Positions 11,556-21,195 of a DNA stretch of 37,569 nt are shown here, piece after piece. A program made the position numbers and the translations under genes. Numbering within the stretch: position 1 is the first letter of the stretch; the number at the start of each line of letters is the position of its first letter. The DNA is from Frankiaceae bacterium (lineage in GTDB: Bacteria > Actinomycetota > Actinomycetes > JAFAQI01). The DNA is taken from the NCBI GenBank assembly GCA_025929315.1, contig JAICMI010000008.1:1-37569 (forward strand), given 5' to 3'. Below the pieces are notes generated by a model, which saw nothing but the letters and a program-made list of their open reading frames with translations, ran no database searches and was not told where the DNA came from.

Positions 11556-14500
11556 GTGGACCCGACGGAACGACTGCGCCCGTACGTCGCCGGGCTGGCG
11601 ACGACCTGGGCTCAGTCGACTCCGGACGTGCCGCATCGATCGATCGAAGGCTCGCTGGCCTTCGTCGACATCTCCGGCTTCACCACGCTGACCGAGCGGC
11701 TCGCTGCCAAGGGCAAGATCGGCGCGGAGGAGATGAGCGATCTGCTCAACTCTGCATTCGCCACGTTGCTCGAGGTCGGGTACGGCTACGGCGCCTCGCT
11801 GGTCAAGTGGGGTGGCGACGCGGTGCTCTTGCTGTACGAAGGCAACGAGCATGCGGCGCAGGCGTGTCGCGGTGCGTACGAGATGCAACGCACCATGCGT
11901 CGCATCGGCCGGCTGCGAACGTCGGTAGGCGTCGTACAGCTGCGCATGTCGGTCGGTATCAGCAGCGGCATGTTCGACTTCTTCTTGGTCGGGGACCGGC
12001 ATCGTGAGCTGTTGGTGGCAGGACCGGCGGCCACCGAGACCGCGGTGATGGAGCAGATCGCCGACGCAGGCGAAGTCGTCATCAGTGCCGCGACGGTCCA
12101 GTTGCTCCCGCCGCGGTATGTCGGTGCGGCCAAGGAGTCCGGCTGGCTGCTGACCTCTGCGCCGCCTGCCGATCCCCGGTCGCGCTGGTGGCTACCGACC
12201 GATCCCGAGACTGCCGGCTCGTGCATGGACCCCGCGCTTCGCGAACACCTGTTGACGGAGGTGGGCGACCGCGAGCACCGCCAGGTCGCCGTCGGCTTCG
12301 TCGAGGTCTCCGGTGTCGACGGCCTGCTCGAGCGACAAGGCCCGGAAGCTGCGGCCGGTGCACTGAATGACCTCATCAGCCTGGTTCAGCAGATGTGCGA
12401 GCACCACCGGGTGACGTTCTGGGAGACCGACATATCCAAGGACGGATTCAAGGTCCTGCTCGTCGCCGGCGCACCTCGCAGCTCGGGCCAGGACGAGGAC
12501 GCCATGCTTCGCGCTGCTCGCGCGATCCTCGACGGCTACGAAGGTCCGGTCCGCTTGCGCATCGGCGTGAACACCGGACGCGTGTTCAACGGCGGGTTCG
12601 GGCCGCCGTTCCGTCGTACGTGGTCCGTCAAAGGTGATGCGGTCAACCTCGCTGCTCGTGTCATGGCCAAGGCCGAGAACGGACAGCTGCTCGCCACCGA
12701 GGCGCTGCTGCGACGGGTGGCCAGTCGAGTGGACGCCGACTTGCTGCCCGCCTTCATGGTCAAGGGCAAGAGCGAGCCGGTGCGCGCGGCGATCGTGCGA
12801 AGCGTTTCGGCCGAGCGCGTTGTCGACGCTGTCGGTGCCTTCATCGGTAGGCGTGCCGAGATGGACGTCCTGCTCGACGCCGTTCGTGGAGCGGCCGGGG
12901 GACACGGTGGTGGCATCATCATCACCGGCGAGCCGGGCGTCGGCAAGAGCCGCCTCGTCGACCATGTCGTCAACCGTCTTGACGAGTCGACGACCGTCTT
13001 GCGCGGTTTCGCCGACGACTACGAGTCGGCCACGCCCTACTACGCCGTACGAAGAATGCTGCGCGCCGCGATCGGCCACAGCATGGACGCTCCGGACGCA
13101 GCCGTCGCGGACGAGATTCGCCGACGTGTCTGTGCGCACTGCGCCGATCTGGAACCGTGGCTTCCGCTGCTCGCTGTTCCGTTCGACGTGGACCTACCGG
13201 ACACCCCGGAGACGACGGCGGTGCAGGACGAGTTCCGGCGCGCTCGTACGCAGTCGCTCGTCATCGACTTCCTGTCGGCGGTGCTCACGGGGCCGACGGT
13301 GTTCCTGGTCGACGACGTGCACGTCGCCGACGCCTTGTCGAGCGAGATGCTTGGCCGACTGACGACGTCAGTGGCGGACCGGCCCTGGCTGGTCCTGCTC
13401 GTGGGGCGGGAGGCCCCAGAGTCTTCGTCATCCGACGACCAGGTGCTTCGGCTCGTCGTCTCCACGCTGTCGGCGGACGACTCGCGTGCCTTGGTTCTCG
13501 ATACACCCGGCGGGCAGACCCTCGCTCCACACGTCATTCGCGCCGTCATCGAACGCGCTGAAGGCAACCCGCTGTTCCTGCACGCGCTGGCCGACGCAGC
13601 GGGTTCCACGGAAGGAGATGAGCTCCCGAGCACGCTCGAAGATCTGTTGGCCGCGCAGATCGACGACCTCGCGCCGCATTCGCGCAAGCTGCTGCGCTCG
13701 GTGTCGGTACTGGGCTCGCGCTTTGACGAGATGCTTGCCGCGGAGCTCCTCGGCAGGGCACCGACGGCGGAGGAGTGGGCGGCGCTCGACCGATTCCTGG
13801 CCGGACACGCGGACGGAAGCCGTCGGTTCCGCACCCGCCTGGCACGAGATGCGGCCTATGAAGGGCTGCCCTTTCGCCGTCGGGTCGAATTGCACGGCCG
13901 TGCGGTGGTCGCGATCGAGAGCAGAGTCAGCGCGGACGACGACCAGTCCGAGGCTCTGTCGCTGCACTGTCTCGCCGCGCACAGGTACGGGGATGCGTGG
14001 CGCTACTCGTTGATCGCGGGCGAGCGGGCCCGACACATCTACGCCAACAGCGACGCGTTGATGTTCTATCGGCGCGCGCAGAGCGTACTGCCGCGACTGA
14101 CAGGGATATCGGCAACTGAGGTCGCCGAACTGTGGGAAGCGATCGGGGACGTTTGTGCGCGTTTGGCAGACCTCGCCGGGGCGATTGTCGCCTATCGATC
14201 CGCGCGCCGGCGCGCCGGGCGTAGCGAGCCTCTTCGACGGGGGCGGGTCGCCATGGCGATCGGTCTGAGCGCTCACGCGGCGGGTGACACCCCCGGCGCA
14301 AAGCGATGGCTGTCAACAGCGGTCAGGGAACTGGGTGCCGCGGGCGACGATACGACCAAACAGCTCGTCGCGCGGGTAGGTGTCGAGCGGGCATACATCG
14401 AGCACGTGTCCGGGCGGACAGCCAGCGCGACCAAGTTGTGCTCGTTAGCGCTCCAACAGTCAGAGGCTGTCGGCGCTGATGTTGTTACTGCTCAGGCGCT

Positions 14501-15485
14501 GTTGCTGTTGGACGTCCTGGACATGACTGCGGGTCGCGGCAGTGACGCAGATCGGCTGAGGCGTCTGCTCGATCTATGCCAAGGCGTGGGTGACTTGGCG
14601 CTCCAGGCGAAGGCTTGGAATTGGGCAGGAATGGTCTCCTACTACGCCGGCAGGTGGAGTGAGGCGATCGAGGCTTATCGAAAGGCGCAGGAGGCCCAAG
14701 AACGCGCTGGTGACGAGTGGAGTGCGGCAATTGCTCAAGGCAACATCGCCGAAATTCTCCTCGATCAGGGCCGCCTGTCGGAGGCGGAACCTCTTGTCCA
14801 GTCTGCATTGCGCCTCTGGCGCCTTTCCAAGACGCCGCACGACGTCGGATTCGGTGCGGCTCTTCTCGGTCGCCTGCATGCCCGGTCCGGGCGCTTCGAA
14901 AAGGCCTTCGAGCTTCTGAACGAGGCGCGAGATGCTTTCAGCGTCAAGGACGAGCGGTTCGATTGCGTCGACGCTGAGTTGAAGGTCGCGGAGGCTCTTC
15001 TGCTCATGGGGCAGCCGCGCGCAGCTTCGGAGGTGCTCAGCCAGACGAAAGGTCTGCTGCGTCGGGCTTTGCAGGGCGCTGGGATGAGCGGACTCCGAGC
15101 GGCCGAGGATGAGAGCTTCCTGGTCGACTCGGCTCAAGGCCTGGTCATCCTGCGGTTTTCTGCAATTGCGGCGGTGCAGCTAGACGACCCCCTAACTGCG
15201 CGGGCAAGGCTTCAATTGGCCGAATCAGCCGCGCGCAACGACGGCGCTTTGCACGAGCTGGCGCTTGTACTCGAGACGATTGCTTGGCTGAAAGGCGATC
15301 GTGACAGCAGGCAGCGCGTTGAAGCCGAGCAACTGTTGCGGCGGCTGGACATCGTGTGGACCCCCACGTTTCCGCGTACGGCTGTGCCCGGACTCCCGGT
15401 GCCGCGTTCCGGGGACCCGTCTGAGGCGCTCGCTGAAAGCGCGCCTAACGCCACATCAGGTTGGGATCGCCCGCTGGTGCGGTGA
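11556..15485 (+). CDS. Tandem class III nucleotide cyclase domains, AAA ATPase and TPR-like protein (soluble-adenylyl-cyclase-like architecture)
   Basis: CHD1 AFVDISGFTTLTERLA...SLVKWGGDAVLLLY; CHD2 VGFVEVSGVDGLLERQG...WSVKGDAVNLAARVMAKA; Walker A GEPGVGKSR and Walker B TVFLVDDVH; long helical repeat C-terminus; GTG with GGGGAG upstream. Confidence 0.9.
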   Translation: MDPTERLRPYVAGLATTWAQSTPDVPHRSIEGSLAFVDISGFTTLTERLAAKGKIGAEEMSDLLNSAFATLLEVGYGYGASLVKWGGDAVLLLYEGNEHAAQACRGAYEMQRTMRRIGRLRTSVGVVQLRMSVGISSGMFDFFLVGDRHRELLVAGPAATETAVMEQIADAGEVVISAATVQLLPPRYVGAAKESGWLLTSAPPADPRSRWWLPTDPETAGSCMDPALREHLLTEVGDREHRQVAVGFVEVSGVDGLLERQGPEAAAGALNDLISLVQQMCEHHRVTFWETDISKDGFKVLLVAGAPRSSGQDEDAMLRAARAILDGYEGPVRLRIGVNTGRVFNGGFGPPFRRTWSVKGDAVNLAARVMAKAENGQLLATEALLRRVASRVDADLLPAFMVKGKSEPVRAAIVRSVSAERVVDAVGAFIGRRAEMDVLLDAVRGAAGGHGGGIIITGEPGVGKSRLVDHVVNRLDESTTVLRGFADDYESATPYYAVRRMLRAAIGHSMDAPDAAVADEIRRRVCAHCADLEPWLPLLAVPFDVDLPDTPETTAVQDEFRRARTQSLVIDFLSAVLTGPTVFLVDDVHVADALSSEMLGRLTTSVADRPWLVLLVGREAPESSSSDDQVLRLVVSTLSADDSRALVLDTPGGQTLAPHVIRAVIERAEGNPLFLHALADAAGSTEGDELPSTLEDLLAAQIDDLAPHSRKLLRSVSVLGSRFDEMLAAELLGRAPTAEEWAALDRFLAGHADGSRRFRTRLARDAAYEGLPFRRRVELHGRAVVAIESRVSADDDQSEALSLHCLAAHRYGDAWRYSLIAGERARHIYANSDALMFYRRAQSVLPRLTGISATEVAELWEAIGDVCARLADLAGAIVAYRSARRRAGRSEPLRRGRVAMAIGLSAHAAGDTPGAKRWLSTAVRELGAAGDDTTKQLVARVGVERAYIEHVSGRTASATKLCSLALQQSEAVGADVVTAQALLLLDVLDMTAGRGSDADRLRRLLDLCQGVGDLALQAKAWNWAGMVSYYAGRWSEAIEAYRKAQEAQERAGDEWSAAIAQGNIAEILLDQGRLSEAEPLVQSALRLWRLSKTPHDVGFGAALLGRLHARSGRFEKAFELLNEARDAFSVKDERFDCVDAELKVAEALLLMGQPRAASEVLSQTKGLLRRALQGAGMSGLRAAEDESFLVDSAQGLVILRFSAIAAVQLDDPLTARARLQLAESAARNDGALHELALVLETIAWLKGDRDSRQRVEAEQLLRRLDIVWTPTFPRTAVPGLPVPRSGDPSEALAESAPNATSGWDRPLVR

Positions 15486-16791
15486 GCGTGATGATCTCGT
15501 TGCCGGCGTTCTTCTTGCGGCTGGTGATGCACGGGCCGCCATCGAGCCCGGTCATGGAGCAGTCCGGAAGCAGTCCGAACGTCGTCTTCGCAGTGGACGG
15601 ATCGGTCACGTAGTGGTTCTTGTCGTAGAAGGCAACGCCGGTCGAGCCGACGTCGAGACAGATGTCCATGAACGGAGTCCCATTGTTGGGAACCTGGTTC
15701 ACGTAGGTCTTCGGCAACGTGACCGTAACGGTCTTGCTGTGGTTTGCAATGTTGAACGAGACAAGCTCACCAAGCGGGGGCTCGATATCCGACACGTTGG
15801 AGCAACGGCCGTCGTTCACATCTGCGGCGCGACCCTTCACATTGACGTTGAGCTTGTCCGCCGTCGAGGCGGGGTCAACTGTGATCCCCACCAGCGTCTC
15901 ACCAAGAGGGCCGGACAAGGTACCGGTCTTGCATCCGTTGGATGCACAGTCCCGATACCACTGGTACACCTGGAAAGGATCTGACGTGACACTTACTCCG
16001 TTCGCAGTTGCAGTGAGTGTGTCTGAGAATCCGTAGTCCGAGAACTGCACACCGCCGAATGTGGCGGTGGCGCCTGACACTGTGGCGGTCGGCGTGTTCA
16101 CCGTGTGGGCAAAGTCCGTCAGCGTGGGCGTGCCGGTGATCGGGACCCCGTTACCGCACGCGTCCTTCAGCTTGACCACGGGAGACGGGGTCATGTCCAG
16201 ATCGAACTCGGTGTCGATCGGCGGCGTGGTCCATACGAGCTGGGTGCCACCCGCCACCGGGGTGCTGACGGTGTTCTGAGCGAGAAAGTCGTTGCCGTTT
16301 CCGCTGAAGTCGTTGGACTGCTTGACCCGCACGCCCCAGGTGCCGGGACAGACGCCAGACGTGGCTGATCCGTTCACGCTGATCGTCACGGAGGAGTTGG
16401 GAGCGACACCGCTACCGGTCGGCCCGGTGCTCGTGAGCGTGACCGTGGAGGCGGTGACCCCGAGAGGAGTGTTGGCATTGAACGTGTCCGGCTTGTTCTC
16501 AATCTGCGCGCCGGAAATGGAGATACCCGTCGGAGCTTGCAGCTGTAATGAGCCAAAGGGCACCGCCTGCGACCCTTTGCTCGTGTTGGTGATGGTGAAG
16601 TACAACGTGGAGAAGGTTCCGGCGTGAATCGAGTACGAGGTGGTCGTGCTGGTTGTATCGGGACCGACGGTCGTCCCGAATGTCTTGTGACTTGGTGCGT
16701 TCGCGAGAGTGGACGGCGCAGCGAAGTCCAAGCCAACTCCCGCCACTAGGACGCCGGCAAGCACGAGATGAAGCGGTGACGGTCGGTTCAT
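15445..16791 (-). CDS. Secreted Thr/Ser-rich protein with Ig-like/beta-sandwich-type segments, function unknown
   Basis: Signal peptide MNRPSPLHLVLAGVLVAGVGLDFAAPSTLA; TSTTTSYSIHAGTFSTLYFTITNTSKGSQAVPFGSLQLQAPTGISISG; several Cys. Confidence 0.75.
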   Translation of the reverse strand: MNRPSPLHLVLAGVLVAGVGLDFAAPSTLANAPSHKTFGTTVGPDTTSTTTSYSIHAGTFSTLYFTITNTSKGSQAVPFGSLQLQAPTGISISGAQIENKPDTFNANTPLGVTASTVTLTSTGPTGSGVAPNSSVTISVNGSATSGVCPGTWGVRVKQSNDFSGNGNDFLAQNTVSTPVAGGTQLVWTTPPIDTEFDLDMTPSPVVKLKDACGNGVPITGTPTLTDFAHTVNTPTATVSGATATFGGVQFSDYGFSDTLTATANGVSVTSDPFQVYQWYRDCASNGCKTGTLSGPLGETLVGITVDPASTADKLNVNVKGRAADVNDGRCSNVSDIEPPLGELVSFNIANHSKTVTVTLPKTYVNQVPNNGTPFMDICLDVGSTGVAFYDKNHYVTDPSTAKTTFGLLPDCSMTGLDGGPCITSRKKNAGNEIITLTAPAGDPNLMWR

Positions 16792-16803
16792 AGTTCGTTC
16801 TCC

Positions 16804-18528
16804 TCAGTGCGGCAGTGATGCGGCCGCTTCTTCGTGCTCGGTTTCCGGTTGCTGCGGAAGCGACACCTGCTGCGAAGGATGCGTGCGCTTCAGGCGCATC
16901 GTCAGACTGGAAGCCGCCGAGGCGGACAACGGTGTCTCTGTCAAAGCCGCGAGGAAGTCCTCGCCGCTGATTCGCCACAGTCGCGTCGGCTCGGTAGCGG
17001 TGACGGTCGCGGTGCGGGGGATGCCCTGCAACAGACCGATCTCGCCGAAGAACGACGGTGACTTCATGAAACGGATGTGCTTGTCGCTGCGACCTGTCTC
17101 GCCGTGTGCGCTCACGTCGACCCGGCCGTCGACCAGAACGTAGAGCGCGTCGGCCTCCTCGCCTTCACGCACGATCGAGGTGTCCGAATCGACGGTGATC
17201 TCCTCGCTGTTCTTCGCCAGCCGCTCGAGGACGTTCTGGGATGCCGCGGCAAAGATGCCGAGCTGCTCCAGCACGCGCACGCGCGGCGCGAGAACCTCTG
17301 CCTCGCGCGAAGCGATCCGGTCGAGCGACGAGAGACGAGGGAAGACGAGGATGACGAGAGCCGGCACGACCAGCGCGTCCAGCAAGAGCGTCGCATCCAG
17401 TCCCGCGTAGTCCAGCAGGAACGGCGTGACGAATGCTCCCAGGATCAACCCGCCGATGATGACGGCCCAGAAAACTCCGAAGACCCGGCTGATCATGTCT
17501 GGCGCCAGCGAACGTTGCAGCGCTGTCATCGCGAGGACGTCGACGATCAGCGTCGCAATACCGCGAACCACCTCGATGAGGAACGCGATCGTCGGAGAGT
17601 GCACGGCCACCAGGGCCGCCGTGGGCGCGGCGTAGGCGATCATGCCGACGCTCAGCACCACCGACAGCCGCGGCAGCGCGGCGAGCCGGTTGACGAATGC
17701 TGCGGCGATCACGCCGCCCACGCCGAGGGCGACGAGCAGGTAGCCGTAGCCGGTGGACCCCGTGCCCAGCTGTTCCTTGCTGAGGAAGACGAAAAGCACT
17801 GAGTCGACGCCGTACAGCATCGTCGTCACGATCGGGAACGACGTCAGCAGCAGAGCCGTGGGCGAGGTGACGATCGCCTTGAGGCCTACGGTCATCTGGC
17901 GGAGCGGACCGCCGACCTCGGTCACATCGGTCGGCGTGCTGCGGGCGCTGATCCGGACGAGCAGCAGCGCCGAGATCGCGAAAGTTGCAGAGTCGACGCC
18001 GAACACGATGGCGGGGTCGCCGAGTGCGAGCACGAGGGCACCGACACCCGGACCGGCGATGATGGCGATGTTGTTGATGAGCTCGGTGAGGGCGTTGCCG
18101 GCGGCGAGGTCTTCTTCACCGAGCAGCTGCGGCGTCATCGCCGAAGTCGCCGGATCGTAAACGGCGCCGGCCACGGTGAGACCTGCGCCGACGGCGATCG
18201 CCGCCCACGCCGGCCCGTCTGTCGCGGCGACGACCGTCAGGCCGCCCATCAGAACCAGGCGCACAAGGTCAGAGGCGATCATGAGGTGGATGCGCTCGAA
18301 CCGCTCCGCGACGACCCCTGCATACGGCGAGACGATGAACTTCGGAATCATCCGACCGAGCGTCGCGGCGGACACCCAGGCAGCAGAGTGAGTGTGCTCG
18401 TAGACATAGACGACGAAGGCGACGTTGGCGGCCCAGTCGCCCATCGACGATTGCGTGAGCGCGGTCGCGAGTAACCGGAAGTCCCGCTTGCGCAGGGCGT
18501 TGCGGTACGACGGGCCGGATTGGGCCAC
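16804..18528 (-). CDS. MFS transporter fused to a C-terminal cyclic-nucleotide-binding domain
   Basis: Multi-TM N-terminal part; C-terminal SIVREGEEADALYVLVDGRVDVSAHG...SPSFFGEIGLLQGIPRTATVTATEPTRLWRI with phosphate-binding-cassette signature; GGAGG before the GTG start. Confidence 0.9.
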   Translation of the reverse strand: MAQSGPSYRNALRKRDFRLLATALTQSSMGDWAANVAFVVYVYEHTHSAAWVSAATLGRMIPKFIVSPYAGVVAERFERIHLMIASDLVRLVLMGGLTVVAATDGPAWAAIAVGAGLTVAGAVYDPATSAMTPQLLGEEDLAAGNALTELINNIAIIAGPGVGALVLALGDPAIVFGVDSATFAISALLLVRISARSTPTDVTEVGGPLRQMTVGLKAIVTSPTALLLTSFPIVTTMLYGVDSVLFVFLSKEQLGTGSTGYGYLLVALGVGGVIAAAFVNRLAALPRLSVVLSVGMIAYAAPTAALVAVHSPTIAFLIEVVRGIATLIVDVLAMTALQRSLAPDMISRVFGVFWAVIIGGLILGAFVTPFLLDYAGLDATLLLDALVVPALVILVFPRLSSLDRIASREAEVLAPRVRVLEQLGIFAAASQNVLERLAKNSEEITVDSDTSIVREGEEADALYVLVDGRVDVSAHGETGRSDKHIRFMKSPSFFGEIGLLQGIPRTATVTATEPTRLWRISGEDFLAALTETPLSASAASSLTMRLKRTHPSQQVSLPQQPETEHEEAAASLPH

Positions 18529-18629
18529 TCTGCTGGACCTCCAATTGCCTACGAAGTCTTACGTGTTGGACACGGGCGGGGCAGGCACGAACTGATCAAT
18601 CGCTCTTGGTCACTTCGGATGACAGAGCG

Positions 18630-19490
18630 TCATGTCGGGGCGGTTGCGGCGGCGCGGTGCAGAGGCACGACCCCGCCTTCCACCGCGGCGAACATGGACA
18701 AGTCAGGTTGCATGCGTTCGGCGACGATCCGATCGATCTCGTCATCCGTGCGCTCCGGCGAGTGGTGAAACAACGCGAGCCGGCGGGCTCCCGCAGCGCG
18801 CGCGAGTCCCATGGCGTACTCCACTGACGCGTGACCGAGGTAGCCAACGCCCGGAAACTCATCGGCGACGAACTGGGCGTCATGGATCAGAAGGTCCACG
18901 TCGGTCGCGAGCTCCATCGCCGCGTCGTGCAACTCGCCCTGCCCGTCGGGGCCGGCGCCGAGGTAGATCGGGGCATGGTCGGAGAGGTAGGCGATGGTGC
19001 TGTGACCGTCACTGACACGCAAGCCGAAGGTCTGGCCGCCTTTGTGCGGAATTTCACGGGCGAGAACGCTGAAGCCTTCGAACTCGTGCAGTCCGTCGCG
19101 CAACGTGCCGAACGACCAGCCGGGTCCCAGCTGCTGCGGCTCGATCGGGAAGTGCGGCGGCGAGATGCCGCGCGCGAGCGTCTCGAGGGGGTTCCCCTCG
19201 GGTGCGGGCAGCATGACGTTGACCCGTGCCCCGGCCGCGCCCCCACCCTTGAAAAACGGGAGTCCGTGCACGTGGTCCCAGTGCAGGTGACCGAGCAGCA
19301 GGCTGCCGTCGTACGGCCGACCATCGAGCAGCGCGGTGACGGCGCGCAGGCCGGTGCCGCCGTCCAGCACCAGCGAGGGGCGTTCTCCTTCGTGGGCAAT
19401 TGCGACAGAAGAGGTATGTCCGCCGTACCGCACGAAAGGGAGCCCGGGAGCCGGCGTGGAGCCGCGTACCCCGCAGAAGTGCACGTCCAT
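18630..19490 (-). CDS. MBL-fold metallo-hydrolase
   Basis: MDVHFCGVRGSTPAPGLPFVRYGGHTSSVAI; LGHLHWDHVHGLPFF (HxHxDH); HASVEYAMGLARAAGARRLALFHHSP. ORF can extend to 19547. Confidence 0.87.
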   Translation of the reverse strand: MDVHFCGVRGSTPAPGLPFVRYGGHTSSVAIAHEGERPSLVLDGGTGLRAVTALLDGRPYDGSLLLGHLHWDHVHGLPFFKGGGAAGARVNVMLPAPEGNPLETLARGISPPHFPIEPQQLGPGWSFGTLRDGLHEFEGFSVLAREIPHKGGQTFGLRVSDGHSTIAYLSDHAPIYLGAGPDGQGELHDAAMELATDVDLLIHDAQFVADEFPGVGYLGHASVEYAMGLARAAGARRLALFHHSPERTDDEIDRIVAERMQPDLSMFAAVEGGVVPLHRAAATAPT

Positions 19491-19587
19491 TTGCCGCCCC
19501 CGGCCGACGGTCGAATCGGCCCCGCTGAAGATTCGCATAGGCCTCAACGCGTGTCCGGTGATCCGAAAGAGAGCGTCCGATTTTCGT

Positions 19588-19593
19588 TAGGAT
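19588..19593 (+). promoter_or_regulatory. Putative -10 TAGGAT for leaderless guaA
   Basis: TAGGAT-6 nt-ATG (19600). Confidence 0.6.
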
Positions 19594-19599
19594 GGGTAG

Positions 19600-21174
19600 A
19601 TGAGTGCCGAGCCGTTCGACACGGTTCTCGTCGTCGACTTCGGTGCCCAATACGCGCAGCTCATCGCGCGTCGAGTCCGCGAGGCTCGGGTCTTCAGCGA
19701 GATCGTGCCGTCGACCATGCCCGTCGACCAGATGTTGGCGAAGCGGCCGCGGGCGATCATCCTGTCCGGTGGCCCTTCGTCGGTCTATGCGGCAAGCGCC
19801 CCCCAGGTCGACCCGGCGTTGTTCGACGCCGGCGTGCCGGCGTTCGGCATCTGTTACGGCTTCCAAGCGATGGCGCGCGCTCTCGGCGGTGAGGTACGCC
19901 AGACGGGGTTGTCAGAGTTCGGCCACACCTCCCTGCGCGTGGTGGAGCCGAGGTCGGCCCTGTTCACCGGCCTGCCGGCCGAGCAATCGGTCTGGATGTC
20001 GCACGGCGACTCGGTGTGGTCGGCGCCTGCTGGATTCGTCGTCAGCGCGGAAAGCGACGGCGCCCACGTCGCCGCGTTCGAAGACCTCCACCGTCGTCTT
20101 GCGGGTGTCCAGTTCCACCCCGAGGTCGTTCACACACCGCACGGACAGAAGGTCCTCGAGCACTTCCTTTATGACGTCGCCGGGTGCCGACCGACCTGGA
20201 CGATGGTCAACATCGTCGATGAGCAGGTCGAACGCATCCGTGCCCAGGTCGGCGGCAAGCGCGCGATCTGTGGCCTGTCCGGCGGGGTCGACTCGGCTGT
20301 CGCCGCGGCGCTGGTGCATCGGGCCATCGGCGATCGCCTGACGTGCGTGTTCGTCGACCACGGCTTGCTGCGCAAGGGCGAGGCCGAGCAGGTCGAGCGC
20401 GACTTCGTCGCGTCAACCGGCGTCAAGCTCAAGGTGGTCGACGCATCCCAGCGTTTCCTCGACGCCCTCGCCGGACTCAGTGATCCGGAGGACAAGCGCA
20501 AGACGATCGGCCGGGAGTTCATCCGCGTGTTCGAGCAGGCGGCGCGTGATGTCGTTGCCGAGTCCGAGGCACACGGTGAGTCGGTTGAGTTCCTGGTGCA
20601 GGGCACGCTCTATCCCGACGTCGTCGAGTCGGGTGGCGGCGAGGGAGCGGCCAACATCAAGTCGCATCACAACGTCGGCGGTCTGCCGGACGACTTGCAG
20701 TTCGCGCTGGTCGAGCCGTTGCGCACGCTGTTCAAGGACGAGGTACGACGAGTGGGCGAGGAGCTCGGCCTGCCGCCCGACATCGTGTGGCGCCAGCCGT
20801 TCCCCGGCCCGGGACTCGCGATCCGCATCGTCGGTGAGGTCACCGGAGATCGGCTCGAGATCCTGCGTGAAGCCGACGCGATCGCGCGCGAGGAGCTGTC
20901 CGCGGCCGGGCTCGACCGCGAGATCTGGCAGTGCCCGGTCGTGCTGCTGGCCGATGTTCGCTCGGTCGGTGTGCAGGGCGACGGCCGCACCTACGGCCAC
21001 CCCGTCGTACTGCGTCCGGTGACGAGCGAAGACGCCATGACCGCGGACTGGACGCGCGTTCCCTACGACGTCCTCGCGCGCATCTCCACCCGCATCACCA
21101 ACGAGGTGCGCGCGATCAACCGCGTCGTCCTCGACGTGACCAGCAAGCCGCCCGGCACCATCGAGTGGGAGTAG
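19600..21174 (+). CDS. guaA: GMP synthase (glutamine-hydrolysing)
   Basis: [65 protein letters not shown]-terminal KPPGTIEWE. Confidence 0.98.
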   Translation: MSAEPFDTVLVVDFGAQYAQLIARRVREARVFSEIVPSTMPVDQMLAKRPRAIILSGGPSSVYAASAPQVDPALFDAGVPAFGICYGFQAMARALGGEVRQTGLSEFGHTSLRVVEPRSALFTGLPAEQSVWMSHGDSVWSAPAGFVVSAESDGAHVAAFEDLHRRLAGVQFHPEVVHTPHGQKVLEHFLYDVAGCRPTWTMVNIVDEQVERIRAQVGGKRAICGLSGGVDSAVAAALVHRAIGDRLTCVFVDHGLLRKGEAEQVERDFVASTGVKLKVVDASQRFLDALAGLSDPEDKRKTIGREFIRVFEQAARDVVAESEAHGESVEFLVQGTLYPDVVESGGGEGAANIKSHHNVGGLPDDLQFALVEPLRTLFKDEVRRVGEELGLPPDIVWRQPFPGPGLAIRIVGEVTGDRLEILREADAIAREELSAAGLDREIWQCPVVLLADVRSVGVQGDGRTYGHPVVLRPVTSEDAMTADWTRVPYDVLARISTRITNEVRAINRVVLDVTSKPPGTIEWE

Positions 21175-21195
21175 GCGACTCCAACCTGTGAACCG

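Noticed and set aside
12192-14276. Antisense ORFs over the cyclase gene
   Set aside because: GC-rich shadow frames; the + strand frame has clear domain motifs throughout
18610-18625. GTCAC-TTCG-GATGAC hairpin between the MBL and MFS genes
   Set aside because: Short UUCG-type hairpin with a bulge and no T-run; could be a weak terminator but not independently supportable
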